Source: CAVSWN01 sp046728115
GTDB taxonomy: Bacteria; Acidobacteriota; Vicinamibacteria; Vicinamibacterales; CAVVIG01
Reading direction: 5' to 3'
DNA: 15,792 nucleotides
NCBI GenBank assembly: GCA_046728115.1
Contig: JBKPDW010000163.1
Span: 1-15,792 of the forward strand
The position numbers and the translations under genes are program-made. This document shows, piece after piece, positions 7,208-13,337 of the stretch; the stretch's first letter is position 1, and the number at the start of each line of letters is the position of its first letter. The notes beneath the pieces are model-generated. The model was not told the origin of the DNA and searched no databases. It saw only the letters and a program-made list of their open reading frames with translations.

Positions 7208-8836
7208 TCACACCTGTTTGGCGGCCATCTCGGTGCGTGCGGCCTTCAGGCTGTGTCGCAATTCGTTCTGCTTGGAGTACCAGAGTCCTGAAAACACCCT
7301 GCTCAGGTGAGCGTCGACCCAGAGCGAGAGCAGAAACGCGATCGACAATCCCGCCGCGACGATTGCGAATGGTCTGGGATTGGTCCACAGCGCCGGACCC
7401 ACCCGGCCGAGCGTCGCCGATGTATTGAAGACAATGTTCCACACGAGCACAGCAACGGCTCGAGCAGCAGACCACGGCCCGTAATCGGTCCACTCCGGCG
7501 ACACGATCCGCGCCACATCAATGATGGCCATGAGGAACGCCAGCAGATACAAGTAATACGACAGTTGTCCGAGCATCATCGGGAGCCGAACCCTATCGAG
7601 CAGGGAGACAGGCGTGATCGTCCGGAGGACGGTCTCGGTGTTCATGGCGCGCAGTCGGAGAAGACCGGCGGCATGATGGACGGCGAGTTCGTCGGCTTTG
7701 TTCGTGTCCACCGGATCGGTAATGACGACGTGTGCGGTGGACGGCACGTTCCCCGGCGCGTAGTCGTCCGTTCCGTGCGCCAGCCGTTCGAGGACACTGA
7801 CGTGCACCTGCACGGGCACGTCGTGCTTCGCGCAGATGTCTGCGATGTCTCGGATTTTCCAGCGATAGAACAGGCCGAGTCCTGCGCGGGAATCGTACAG
7901 TTTGTCGTCGATGCTGGCGTGCGACCGAAACGACTCGAGGTCGGCACGATTGAGCCGCAGGCCGTCCTGACCAAGGTGGACGCCGGCCCGCTGCGCGTGC
8001 GACAGCATCCAGTCGAGCGCAACGAGCGACATCCCCTGCTTCGGATAGCCGCCGCCGACGTTCGAATGCACTCCCGCGAACCACACCTGGGCAATGCGCT
8101 CCCGATCCTCAGGGCGTTGCCGCCACAGCAATGGTCGAAATGATTCGCGTTCATCATCGATCGACAGCGCGTGACACGCTCGCTCGACAACCGGACTGAG
8201 GTACAGGTCCGGAAACTTGAAGCGATAAATCGTCACGTTGATGAGATCGCCGAGAAAGAACGGCAGGCCGACGGCGTCGACGGTGTCCCAGACGCCAAGA
8301 AACCGAATCTTTACGTCGAAATCATGCGAAAACTGTTTCTTGAAATCGGCAGCCGCATCCGCGGTCGGTGCCGCGAACTGTCGCAACAGCCACGGTTGAT
8401 AACACTTGCGGTACGCCCGGTATCCCGCCTCGACAGCCTTTTCGAAGCCCGCAAATGTCTTCGTCTTCAACTTGGATTGATCGATTACTCCGCACGATCC
8501 GATGAACCCGGCAAGCGTTCGCACGGTGAATGCACCGCGGCTGAACCCGAACATGAAAATCTGGTCTCCGGGATCGTAGACACGAGCCAGTTCCTTGTAC
8601 AAATGTTTGACGTTCCGGCTCAATCCCCATCCGGTCGCGCCAGCGAGGATTTTCAGCGGTTTGAAATTCTGCGTTCCGACACCATCGTCGTAGATGGCAA
8701 TTTGCGGCGTCTTCGCCGCATCAAGGCGATGTCCTTCGAGGTCCACCGCCTCGAACAGCTTGAACACATTAGTGCCGCGTCCCTTGATCGCGGTGTTGCC
8801 GGTTCCGTCCGAACAGACCACAATGCGTTTTGCCAT
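7208..8836 (-). CDS. DUF2235 alpha/beta hydrolase with C-terminal membrane segments
   Basis: A 542-residue DUF2235 protein, the fold shared with Tle1-type phospholipase effectors. It opens with KRIVVCSDGTGN (3-14), typical of DUF2235. Candidate catalytic residues: Ser99 in the nucleophile elbow GFSRGAFTVRTLAGF (97-111), Asp183 in FLGVWDTVDAVG and His257 in VWFAGVHSNVGGGYP. After residue 420 there are at least two hydrophobic stretches (about 424-447 and 488-508, perhaps another at 459-475), so the enzyme is probably anchored in the inner membrane with its catalytic domain in the cytoplasm. No type VI secretion gene, VgrG, PAAR or immunity-like gene is next to it. That argues against an effector and for a house enzyme acting on lipids or other esters. 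The start at 8836 has GGGGA five bases upstream. Confidence 0.88.
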   Translation of the reverse strand: MAKRIVVCSDGTGNTAIKGRGTNVFKLFEAVDLEGHRLDAAKTPQIAIYDDGVGTQNFKPLKILAGATGWGLSRNVKHLYKELARVYDPGDQIFMFGFSRGAFTVRTLAGFIGSCGVIDQSKLKTKTFAGFEKAVEAGYRAYRKCYQPWLLRQFAAPTADAAADFKKQFSHDFDVKIRFLGVWDTVDAVGLPFFLGDLINVTIYRFKFPDLYLSPVVERACHALSIDDERESFRPLLWRQRPEDRERIAQVWFAGVHSNVGGGYPKQGMSLVALDWMLSHAQRAGVHLGQDGLRLNRADLESFRSHASIDDKLYDSRAGLGLFYRWKIRDIADICAKHDVPVQVHVSVLERLAHGTDDYAPGNVPSTAHVVITDPVDTNKADELAVHHAAGLLRLRAMNTETVLRTITPVSLLDRVRLPMMLGQLSYYLYLLAFLMAIIDVARIVSPEWTDYGPWSAARAVAVLVWNIVFNTSATLGRVGPALWTNPRPFAIVAAGLSIAFLLSLWVDAHLSRVFSGLWYSKQNELRHSLKAARTEMAAKQV

Positions 8837-9130
8837 GGGATCCCCGCTGATTCACGGCCGGTACACCACTTCAACGACTGGACCAGACGCGACCGTCTCC
8901 GACACGCGCAACGAGTACAAAATTCTCGTTTCGAGCCGCATAGCAGTCCAATCTCGCCGGGGGAGACGACCACGATTGAAACGGCGTCGTGAGATGTGTG
9001 AGCTATGCCGGCCTGCTTGTCAAGCGTCAACTCAACTGCGTGCCGGCCGAGGTACAGCGTAAGGCCACGAGACGCCACGCAACCAGTCCGAACGTTGCGA
9101 CGATTCGTCTACCGGTCGGCGGAAAGAACC
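8837..9130. other. Intergenic region upstream of the DUF2235 gene
   Basis: I see no gene here on either strand. On the minus strand, TTGACG (9025-9030) followed after 17 bases by CATAGC (9002-9007) could be a weak sigma70-type promoter for the DUF2235 gene, but the -10 element matches consensus at only three positions. Confidence 0.3.
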
Positions 9131-9286
9131 ATGGTTCGTGATATCGCGCGCGACCGCTGGCGCGAAGAGCTCGACAGCTTCAACCGGCAGCACGAAGGGT
9201 GGCTCGTTTCGATCGTACAAATGCAGTGTCGCGAATTCCGGTTTCCGATTACGCGCCGGGTGTTGGCAGCGGAGTGGGATCGGTAG
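9131..9286 (+). pseudogene. Truncated DUF5335-family gene
   Basis: An open frame of 51 codons from ATG 9131 begins MVRDIARDRWREELDSFNRQ and continues HEGWLVSIV. This is the characteristic start of DUF5335 proteins (a basic/acidic lead, then Phe-x-Arg-Gln-His-Glu-Gly-Trp-Leu-Val). Members are about 110-120 residues, and from about residue 31 on I see no further match before the stop at 9284-9286. The gene therefore looks truncated at its 3' half, perhaps by the event that placed the GC-rich repeat at 9241-9350. A purine-rich GGAAAG lies shortly before the ATG. The function of DUF5335 is unknown. Recognition rests on a short motif. Confidence 0.5.
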
Positions 9287-9350
9287 GGGGAGGGTCGGGC
9301 GTCGGCTCCGGCATCGGCGGCACCGGCAACGGCTCGGGCTCAGGCGGGCG
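9241..9350. repeat. GC-rich low-complexity patch
   Basis: From about 9257 to 9350 the DNA is an irregular run of GGC/GGG/TCGG units. Read rightward it gives Gly-Ser-Val runs and leftward Pro-Glu-Pro runs. It lies between the truncated DUF5335 gene and the stop of the leftward hydrolase. There is no regular unit, so it is degenerate low complexity rather than a tandem array. Confidence 0.5.
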
Positions 9351-10047
9351 CGTCATCATGCGCCGACCCGTTTCGGGCGGCATCAGTGAGATAACGAATG
9401 AACCAGTCTCGTGCCAGCCTCGCGACCTGATCGAGGGCTCCAGGCTCCTGGAACAGGTGCGTCGCACCCGGAATGATCTGCAGATCCTTCGGCTCATTCA
9501 GTCGCGCGAACGCTTCCCGATTGAGTTGAATCACCACATCGTCGCGACCGCCCACGATGAGGAGTGCCGGTGCGGAGACCGCATCGAGCGACGCGCCGGC
9601 AAGATCTGCGCGACCGCCGCGCGAGACGACGGCACGAACAGCCGCAGGACGCTTCGCTGCAGCGATGAGCGTGGCGGCGGCTCCGGTGCTCGCGCCGAAC
9701 AGACCGATCTCGAGCGAGGCGGTCGGGACGTGCGCCCGCGCCCAATCGATCGCTTCGACGACGCGCTCGGCGAGCAGCGGAATGTCGAACCGAAATTCCG
9801 CGGTTGCGGCATCCACGCGCTCTTCGCGTTCGGTCAGCAGATCGAGAAGCAGTGTGCCTAAACGAGCCTGCTGGATCACCTCGGCTACCGCCCGGTTGCG
9901 CGAACTGTGACGGCTGCTGCCGCTTCCGTGTGCGAACACGACCAGTCCAGACGCGTTGGCCGGCAGGCTGAGGTCTCCATTCAAGGCCACGCCTGACAGG
10001 TCGAGGCGAACTGGCCGTGAGGTGACGACGTCTGTGGAGGTGCTCAT
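9340..10047 (-). CDS. Dienelactone-hydrolase-like alpha/beta hydrolase
   Basis: A 235-residue cytoplasmic alpha/beta hydrolase. I place the start at ATG 10047 because family members begin with a few residues before RPVRLDLSGVALNGDLSLP; the frame extends to ATG 10122, but the additional 25 residues (Arg- and Cys-rich) look like untranslated leader. Motifs: VVFAHGSGSSRHSSRNRAVA (oxyanion region, about 36-55), IGLFGASTGAAATLIAA (nucleophile Ser120), LLIVGGRDDVV (catalytic Asp at 169) and IPGATHLFQEPGAL (His197). Relatives are often annotated as dienelactone hydrolases, and in actinobacteria are fused or adjacent to a phosphoribosyltransferase; none is here. All triad residues are present. The substrate is unknown. 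It has no obvious operon partner. Confidence 0.88.
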   Translation of the reverse strand: MSTSTDVVTSRPVRLDLSGVALNGDLSLPANASGLVVFAHGSGSSRHSSRNRAVAEVIQQARLGTLLLDLLTEREERVDAATAEFRFDIPLLAERVVEAIDWARAHVPTASLEIGLFGASTGAAATLIAAAKRPAAVRAVVSRGGRADLAGASLDAVSAPALLIVGGRDDVVIQLNREAFARLNEPKDLQIIPGATHLFQEPGALDQVARLARDWFIRYLTDAARNGSAHDDAPA

Positions 10048-10237
10048 GAATTCCCGGTCTTCAAGACGTCTAGTATCCCGCAGCGGCAACTCCATGCAAC
10101 GGGCGGGCCCGCGGCATGTCATGCAGAGCTTCCAGTTAGATATCGATTGAGGCGGCCGTCGCAGCCGTGTGGGCCCGTCGAGGCTGAATCGCTCATCGAT
10201 TTTATTGTCGTGGCTGAGCCTCCCATGGAGGCTGCCA

Positions 10238-10333
10238 ATGAAATGCTGGCGCGGCCCAATCTGGTTTCCGTTTAACTTCCTGCTGATCCAGTCGACTGCC
10301 GCGTGTGCCCGGTATTACGACGAGTCGTACACC
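10238..10333 (+). pseudogene. Remnant of a GH63-like (MGH1-type) glucosidase
   Basis: The frame at 10238 reads MKCWRGPIWFPFNFLLIQST, then AACARYYDESYT. Trp-Arg-Gly-Pro-Ile-Trp-Phe-Pro-x-Asn-(Tyr/Phe)-Leu-Leu-Ile is a hallmark of GH63-type glucosidases and related glucosylglycerate hydrolases; it is normally followed by a Tyr-Tyr-Gly stretch, echoed here by Arg-Tyr-Tyr-Asp. Only about 32 codons of an enzyme that is usually several hundred residues or more survive. The remnant runs in frame directly into the zwf remnant at 10334, so a deletion probably joined them. I see no other part of the enzyme upstream. Confidence 0.6.
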
Positions 10334-10754
10334 ATGAGTATCCCACCGGTTCAGGACCCCGATGCGCCCTCGCGGAAATCGCCGCGGCGCGGACACCTCG
10401 ACGTGCACCGTCAGCGCCCTCGCGAAGTCTGGCTTTATAGTCGACCAGCTTCGCGCGCTGGCGGTCGGCAGCGTCCACGGGTACGCCGTCTGCGATCGTG
10501 ACGCTCTCGAACGATTGATTCGATCCCTCGGTTATATCGACGCCGACCGCTGAGAGGCTTCAACATTCGATCAGCCTGGCGGGCCGCTTGGCGCCAGCGA
10601 CGCTCCGGCCCACTACATCGCTGTTCCGCCGAGCACCTTCGGTCGCGTCGACCAACTCGGGCGAACCGCTCGTGCGCACCAGCGACGGGTTATCGTGGAG
10701 AAGCCGTTCGGCCCAGGGCACCCCGGGGGGAACCCTGCGATAGTAACGTCATGA
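10334..10754 (+). pseudogene. zwf: Decayed glucose-6-phosphate dehydrogenase gene
   Basis: N-terminal part of a glucose-6-phosphate dehydrogenase gene in pieces, in order. From ATG 10334: MSIPPVQDPDA, then RRGHLDV, with the Gly-rich NADP-binding segment that should lie between them missing. A one-base shift near 10400. Then in the next frame VSALAKSGFIVDQLRALA and CDRDALERLIRSLGYIDADR, ended by TGA at 10551-10553. Past that stop, in the same frame: STFDQPGG, DAPAHYIAVPPSTFGRV and RRVIVEKPFG. The match to the family order (GHLDV; KSGF-x-x-DQL; Y-I-D-x-D; AHY-x-A-(I/V)-PPS-x-F; VIVEKPFG) is convincing. The catalytic RIDHYLGKE region and everything after it are lost. The frame ends at TGA 10752-10754, overlapping the ATG of the kinase gene. 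It cannot make an active enzyme. Confidence 0.8.
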
Positions 10755-11425
10755 ACATCCTCGTCATCGATATCGGCGGTACGTCCATCAAGGTCTGGGC
10801 GAGCGGACGTCGCGTCCCGGTGAAGATCCCGTCCGGTCCGACGCTGACGCCGCGACGGATGGTTGGATTGGTGCGGCGGGCCGTGGCGGGCTGGCGGTTC
10901 TCGGTCGTCTCGATCGGATATCCGGGCGCAGTGGTTCGCGGCAAGCCGGCGCGCGAGCCGAAGAATCTGGGTCGGGGATGGGTCGGTTTCAACTTCAGGA
11001 GAGCGTTCGGCTGCCCCGTCAAGATCATGAACGATGCCGCCATGCAGGCGCTCGGCAGCTATCGAGGAGGCCGGATGTTGTTCCTCGGCCTGGGGACGGG
11101 ACTCGGCACCGCGCTGATCGTCGACGGCACCGCTGCACCGATGGAGCTCGCGCACCTGCCGTACAAGAAGGGACGTACTTTCGAAGAGTACATCGGCAAC
11201 CAAGCGCGCCTGCGGCAAGGAAAGCGGAAGTGGCGTCGGCACGTCGCGAAGGTCGTCCATCTTCTCGCAGCCGCGCTGGTGGCTGACGACATTGTCATCG
11301 GCGGTGGCAACGCCAAGCACCTCCGCAAGCTCCCGCCGCGGGTACGACTCGGCAGCAACGCCCGCGCGTTCGTCGGCGGCTATCGGCTGTGGAGGCAGTC
11401 GCAAGGCAGGGCTCGACGGCCCTGA
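10751..11425 (+). CDS. ROK-family polyphosphate-glucokinase-like kinase
   Basis: A 224-residue sugar kinase of the group annotated as polyphosphate glucokinase (PpgK-like), phosphorylating glucose with polyphosphate and/or ATP. Motifs: VIDIGGTSIKV (phosphate loop, 5-15), SIGYPGAVV, NLGRGWVGFNF (72-82), IMNDAAMQALG (catalytic Asp95), FLGLGTGLGTALIVDG (111-126), ELAHLPYKKGRTFEEYIG (132-149) and IVIGGGNAKHLRKLPP (181-196). All are intact, so it is probably functional. It is shorter than actinobacterial PpgK but matches this compact group. The gene begins inside the decayed zwf frame (ATGA overlap). There is no Shine-Dalgarno sequence at normal spacing; the only G-run is about 17 bases upstream, so expression may be low. 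Relatives commonly sit with zwf and gnd, which fits the remnants beside it. Confidence 0.88.
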   Translation: MNILVIDIGGTSIKVWASGRRVPVKIPSGPTLTPRRMVGLVRRAVAGWRFSVVSIGYPGAVVRGKPAREPKNLGRGWVGFNFRRAFGCPVKIMNDAAMQALGSYRGGRMLFLGLGTGLGTALIVDGTAAPMELAHLPYKKGRTFEEYIGNQARLRQGKRKWRRHVAKVVHLLAAALVADDIVIGGGNAKHLRKLPPRVRLGSNARAFVGGYRLWRQSQGRARRP

Positions 11426-11599
11426 CGATCCCTTCCGAATCGACCGAGCGTGGCAGCCCGCCAGCGTGACCGACGCGGTCCTTCCGCAACGCTCTCCTAG
11501 ATTCTGTCGCTGTCCTCGTACTCATCGTGGCGGCTCACCCAGTACGGGCCGCGTCCTCGTTCGTCTCGTCCCTTAGGAACGAGATCGAGGTAGTGGTAG
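11426..11599. other. Gap between the kinase and the GMC remnant
   Basis: No gene, hairpin or family-like peptide could be recognised in any frame here. It may be the eroded N-terminal part of the GMC oxidoreductase. Confidence 0.3.
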
Positions 11600-12011
11600 T
11601 GCAGATTCGATCGCAATCGACGTGAACGGTTTCAACGAGCTCGTGCCGTGATCGTCTGCGCCAACCGCGCCGAGACGCCGCGGCTGCTCCTGATGTCCGC
11701 GAACGCGCGGTTCCTGCAAGATCGTGGCGCCGAGATCCTCGAAGCGGCCGGCGCGCTCAGGGTGACGAAGGCGCCGGTTACCGAGCAGACATCGTCGGTC
11801 CACCTCCTGGGCACGTGCCGAATGGGTAATGACCCGCCGACGTCAGTGATCGACAAATATCATCGCAGTCACGACGTCGCGAATCTGTTTCTCTGTGACG
11901 GCAGCAGCCTCGTGACATCCGGCCCGGGGGCAGCCGACGATGACCATTCAGGCGCTCGCGTTCTGCGCGGGTGAGCACATCGCGCGATTCGCGAAGCGTG
12001 GGGAGATTTGA
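11600..12011 (+). pseudogene. Decayed GMC oxidoreductase gene
   Basis: Two pieces of a GMC-type flavoprotein oxidoreductase (glucose/choline/gluconate dehydrogenase superfamily) in one frame: RFQRARAVIVCAN plus ETPRLLLMSANARF from the middle of the protein, then directly EILEAAGALRV and HLLGTCRMGNDPPTSVIDKY, followed by VANLFLCDGSSLVTSG from the C-terminal domain. Several hundred residues that normally separate these pieces are missing. One extra base in the run at 11923-11930 shifts the frame; the correct continuation GQPTMTIQALAF, then ARFAKRGEI, is readable to TGA 12009-12011. The FAD-binding N-terminus is absent. Deletion plus frameshift make it a clear pseudogene. It lies downstream of the surviving kinase and the zwf and GH63 remnants. 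Confidence 0.75.
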
Positions 12012-12053
12012 ACGAACGCTCGCCGAGCGCAAGGACCGTGTGGATTGCGCTCT

Positions 12054-12491
12054 CTACGGAATTCCCCTGACGATCTTCGCCACGATGGCTTTCAGCCTCG
12101 CGGTATCCGGAGCGTGCGGCAGATTGCTGCCGTCGACATCGACGACCACGTCGCCAACTTTGGCCACGAGCGTCGCGCCGAACACGTACGCCTGGTCACC
12201 GACGCCGGGCACCGGTTTGCCGTGGGCTTTGTCGTATTCATAGATGTCGCGAGTAATCTTCAGCGAAATGTCGAGCAGCTTTGTCTCCAACCAGCCGTTT
12301 TCGACGACGTACTTGCAGCGAAAGTGCTCATCGGTCGCGGTTGTCACTTTCGTTCCAAGCAGCTGGGACATCTCATCGGCCGTGGCGAACGAGCAAGGCC
12401 GGTCAAGGGAAGGTCCGCCGGAGGCTTGCGGGAGGGCTGGCGCGAGACCCGCCAGGACGACAAGAAATAGTGACCAGACCGATCGCGACAT
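12054..12491 (-). CDS. Small secreted protein of unknown function
   Basis: A 145-residue protein with a signal peptide (MSRSVWSLFLVVLAGLAPAL, cleavage probably near residues 20-25). I choose ATG 12491 over the in-frame ATG 12506 because AGGAG lies five bases before it. The mature part has two cysteines (Cys33 in RPCSFATADEMSQLLG and Cys59 in FRCKYVV), likely a disulfide, and a late GVGDQAYVFGATLVAKVGD followed by VVVDVDG. This Cys-Ser-x-x-(T/A)-x-x-E-(V/M)...Cys-x-Tyr...Gly-x-Gly-Asp-x-Ala layout resembles DUF3558-like and other small secreted bacterial proteins, but I do not recognise a named family. It is monocistronic and convergent with the GMC remnant. Confidence 0.75.
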   Translation of the reverse strand: MSRSVWSLFLVVLAGLAPALPQASGGPSLDRPCSFATADEMSQLLGTKVTTATDEHFRCKYVVENGWLETKLLDISLKITRDIYEYDKAHGKPVPGVGDQAYVFGATLVAKVGDVVVDVDGSNLPHAPDTARLKAIVAKIVRGIP

Positions 12492-12496
12492 TCCCG

Positions 12497-12501
12497 CTCC
12501 T
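12497..12501 (-). promoter_or_regulatory. Ribosome binding site setting the small secreted protein start at 12491
   Basis: AGGAG on the minus strand lies five bases before ATG 12491. The upstream in-frame ATG at 12506 would put this site inside the coding region and add five residues ahead of the signal peptide. Confidence 0.55.
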
Positions 12502-12506
12502 CTCAT

Positions 12507-12807
12507 GTGACTGACACATCATCGGCGATTGCGCGACTCTTTGACAGACCCAGAACTGCCCGCGATTTCCCGGTCCGGCGACGATCACGACGTTGCCCCT
12601 CGAGGTGGCGAGCGCAGAATGGCGCGGCTCTCGCCTCGCGCCCGATCATGCAACGGGTACCATTTGGGATCTTGCTTCGCTTGTCGTTCAGGAACTCGAG
12701 GGCTCGCGCGTCCACGTTTCGACGTGGTCTCGCGATACGGGATCGTGGTGGTGCGCCGTGCCGGACTGTTTCTGCGTGAGCGTGCTCGCCCGCGAGCGGC
12801 TCTGCTC
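12507..12807. other. Gene-free stretch before the fluoride operon
   Basis: Frames are open in several registers on both strands because of high GC, but none has a convincing start, Shine-Dalgarno sequence or family-like motif. I see nothing I can name before the crcB promoter at 12808. It may hold the leftward promoter for the small secreted protein. Confidence 0.3.
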
Positions 12808-12836
12808 TTGACACCCAAGGGCTCGCACGCGACACT
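12808..12836 (+). promoter_or_regulatory. Sigma70-type promoter for the fluoride operon
   Basis: A perfect -35 TTGACA (12808-12813) and a 17-base spacer lead to GACACT (12831-12836), which shares three positions with TATAAT. The start would fall near 12843-12845, just before the first base of the riboswitch aptamer at 12849. Position and spacing support the call more than the weak -10 does. Confidence 0.5.
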
Positions 12837-12848
12837 CGCATATTCGTT

Positions 12849-12897
12849 GGCGGTGGAGTCCGCCTGACCGCCGTCGATGACGGCCAATGACTCCTGC
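12849..12897 (+). ncRNA. Fluoride riboswitch aptamer (crcB RNA motif)
   Basis: The crcB motif fold can be drawn: stem 1 GGCGG (12849-12853) with CCGCC (12860-12864); the loop carries GGAGT (12855-12859), which pairs as a pseudoknot with ACTCC (12890-12894); stem 2 GCCGTC (12870-12875) with GACGGC (12879-12884). The conserved linker bases ACCGCC before stem 2 and ATGACTCCTGC at the 3' end are present. The usual CTGATG is CCAATG here, a variation worth checking. Fluoride with Mg2+ stabilises the pseudoknot and turns on the downstream gene, and the next gene is the fluoride channel crcB, its classic target. The aptamer ends 50 bases before the crcB ATG. Confidence 0.85.
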
Positions 12898-12947
12898 GGG
12901 CAGCCGTGGGAGTATCTCCTGCCGCGGCGCCGCGAAGGTGACGCGAC
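12898..12947 (+). promoter_or_regulatory. Expression platform and ribosome binding site of the fluoride riboswitch
   Basis: A second GGAGT (12909-12913) can pair with the pseudoknot strand ACTCC (12890-12894), competing with the aptamer. Alternatively, GGAG (12909-12912) pairs with CTCC (12916-12919). The 12-base palindrome CGCGGCGCCGCG (12923-12934) abuts the ribosome binding site AAGGTG (12935-12940), which lies seven bases before the crcB ATG. There is no U-tract, so control is more likely at translation initiation than by a terminator. Structures were worked out by eye. Confidence 0.45.
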
Positions 12948-13328
12948 ATGGAACGATTCCTCTGGATTTGTGTGGCGGGGGCCGCCGGTACGGGCGCGCG
13001 ATATCTGGTCGCACTCTGGGCTGCGCAACGCTTCGGCAGCACCTTTCCGTACGGGACGCTCATCGTCAACCTGCTTGGCTGCTTTGCCATCGCCGCGGTC
13101 ATGCATGCCGCTCTGGCATTGTCATGGTCGCCCACCGTTCGTTCGGCGATCACGATTGGCTTCATCGGCGGCCTGACCACATACTCCAGCTTCAACTACG
13201 AGACGAGCCGCCTGCTCGAAGAAGGCGCGTCAGGCGCCGCGGCGCTAAACGCGACCGCAACGATCCTGGGCGCCTTTGCCGCCGGCTGGCTCGGGATGCT
13301 GTGCGCGAGGCAGTTGCTCGGGCGGTGA
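12948..13328 (+). CDS. crcB: Fluoride channel/exporter CrcB (Fluc)
   Basis: A 126-residue inner-membrane fluoride channel of the CrcB/Fluc family, which relieves fluoride toxicity by letting F- leave the cell as a dual-topology dimer. Four hydrophobic helices are visible (about 4-25, 33-58, 66-90, 98-122). Signatures: VAGAAGTGARYLV (9-21), FPYGTLIVNLLGCF (33-46, with the conserved Asn) and GFIGGLTTYSSFNYE (71-85), the TTFST-like motif that binds Na+ and lines the pore, here Thr-Thr-Tyr-Ser-Ser. Length is normal for the family. It is under a fluoride riboswitch and is followed by a DUF190 gene nine bases later, an arrangement repeatedly seen for crcB. Confidence 0.96.
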   Translation: MERFLWICVAGAAGTGARYLVALWAAQRFGSTFPYGTLIVNLLGCFAIAAVMHAALALSWSPTVRSAITIGFIGGLTTYSSFNYETSRLLEEGASGAAALNATATILGAFAAGWLGMLCARQLLGR

Positions 13329-13337
13329 GGAGGCGTG

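Noticed and set aside
7307..8143. Plus-strand frame of 278 codons antisense to the DUF2235 gene
   Set aside because: Arg/His-rich composition and no Shine-Dalgarno sequence; the opposite strand has all DUF2235 motifs.
9249..9497. Minus-strand frame giving a Pro-Glu-Pro-rich tail, possibly a C-terminal extension of the hydrolase
   Set aside because: It is in a different frame from the hydrolase, which ends properly at 9340, and its N-terminal half overlaps conserved hydrolase codons. The Pro-rich part is only the low-complexity DNA read backwards.
9199..9861. Plus-strand frame of 220 codons starting with Gly-Ser-Val repeats
   Set aside because: Antisense to the hydrolase, starts at a GTG inside the DUF5335 remnant, and shows no domain.
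10613..11404. Minus-strand frame of 263 codons opposite the kinase
   Set aside because: No motif; the plus strand encodes an intact ROK kinase with catalytic residues.
12593..12811. Small plus-strand frame before the fluoride operon
   Set aside because: No Shine-Dalgarno sequence or motif, and its end overlaps the -35 element of the crcB promoter.
12503..13195. Minus-strand frame of 230 codons opposite the fluoride operon
   Set aside because: It would run antisense through the riboswitch and crcB, has no start signal, and is compositionally a GC artefact.
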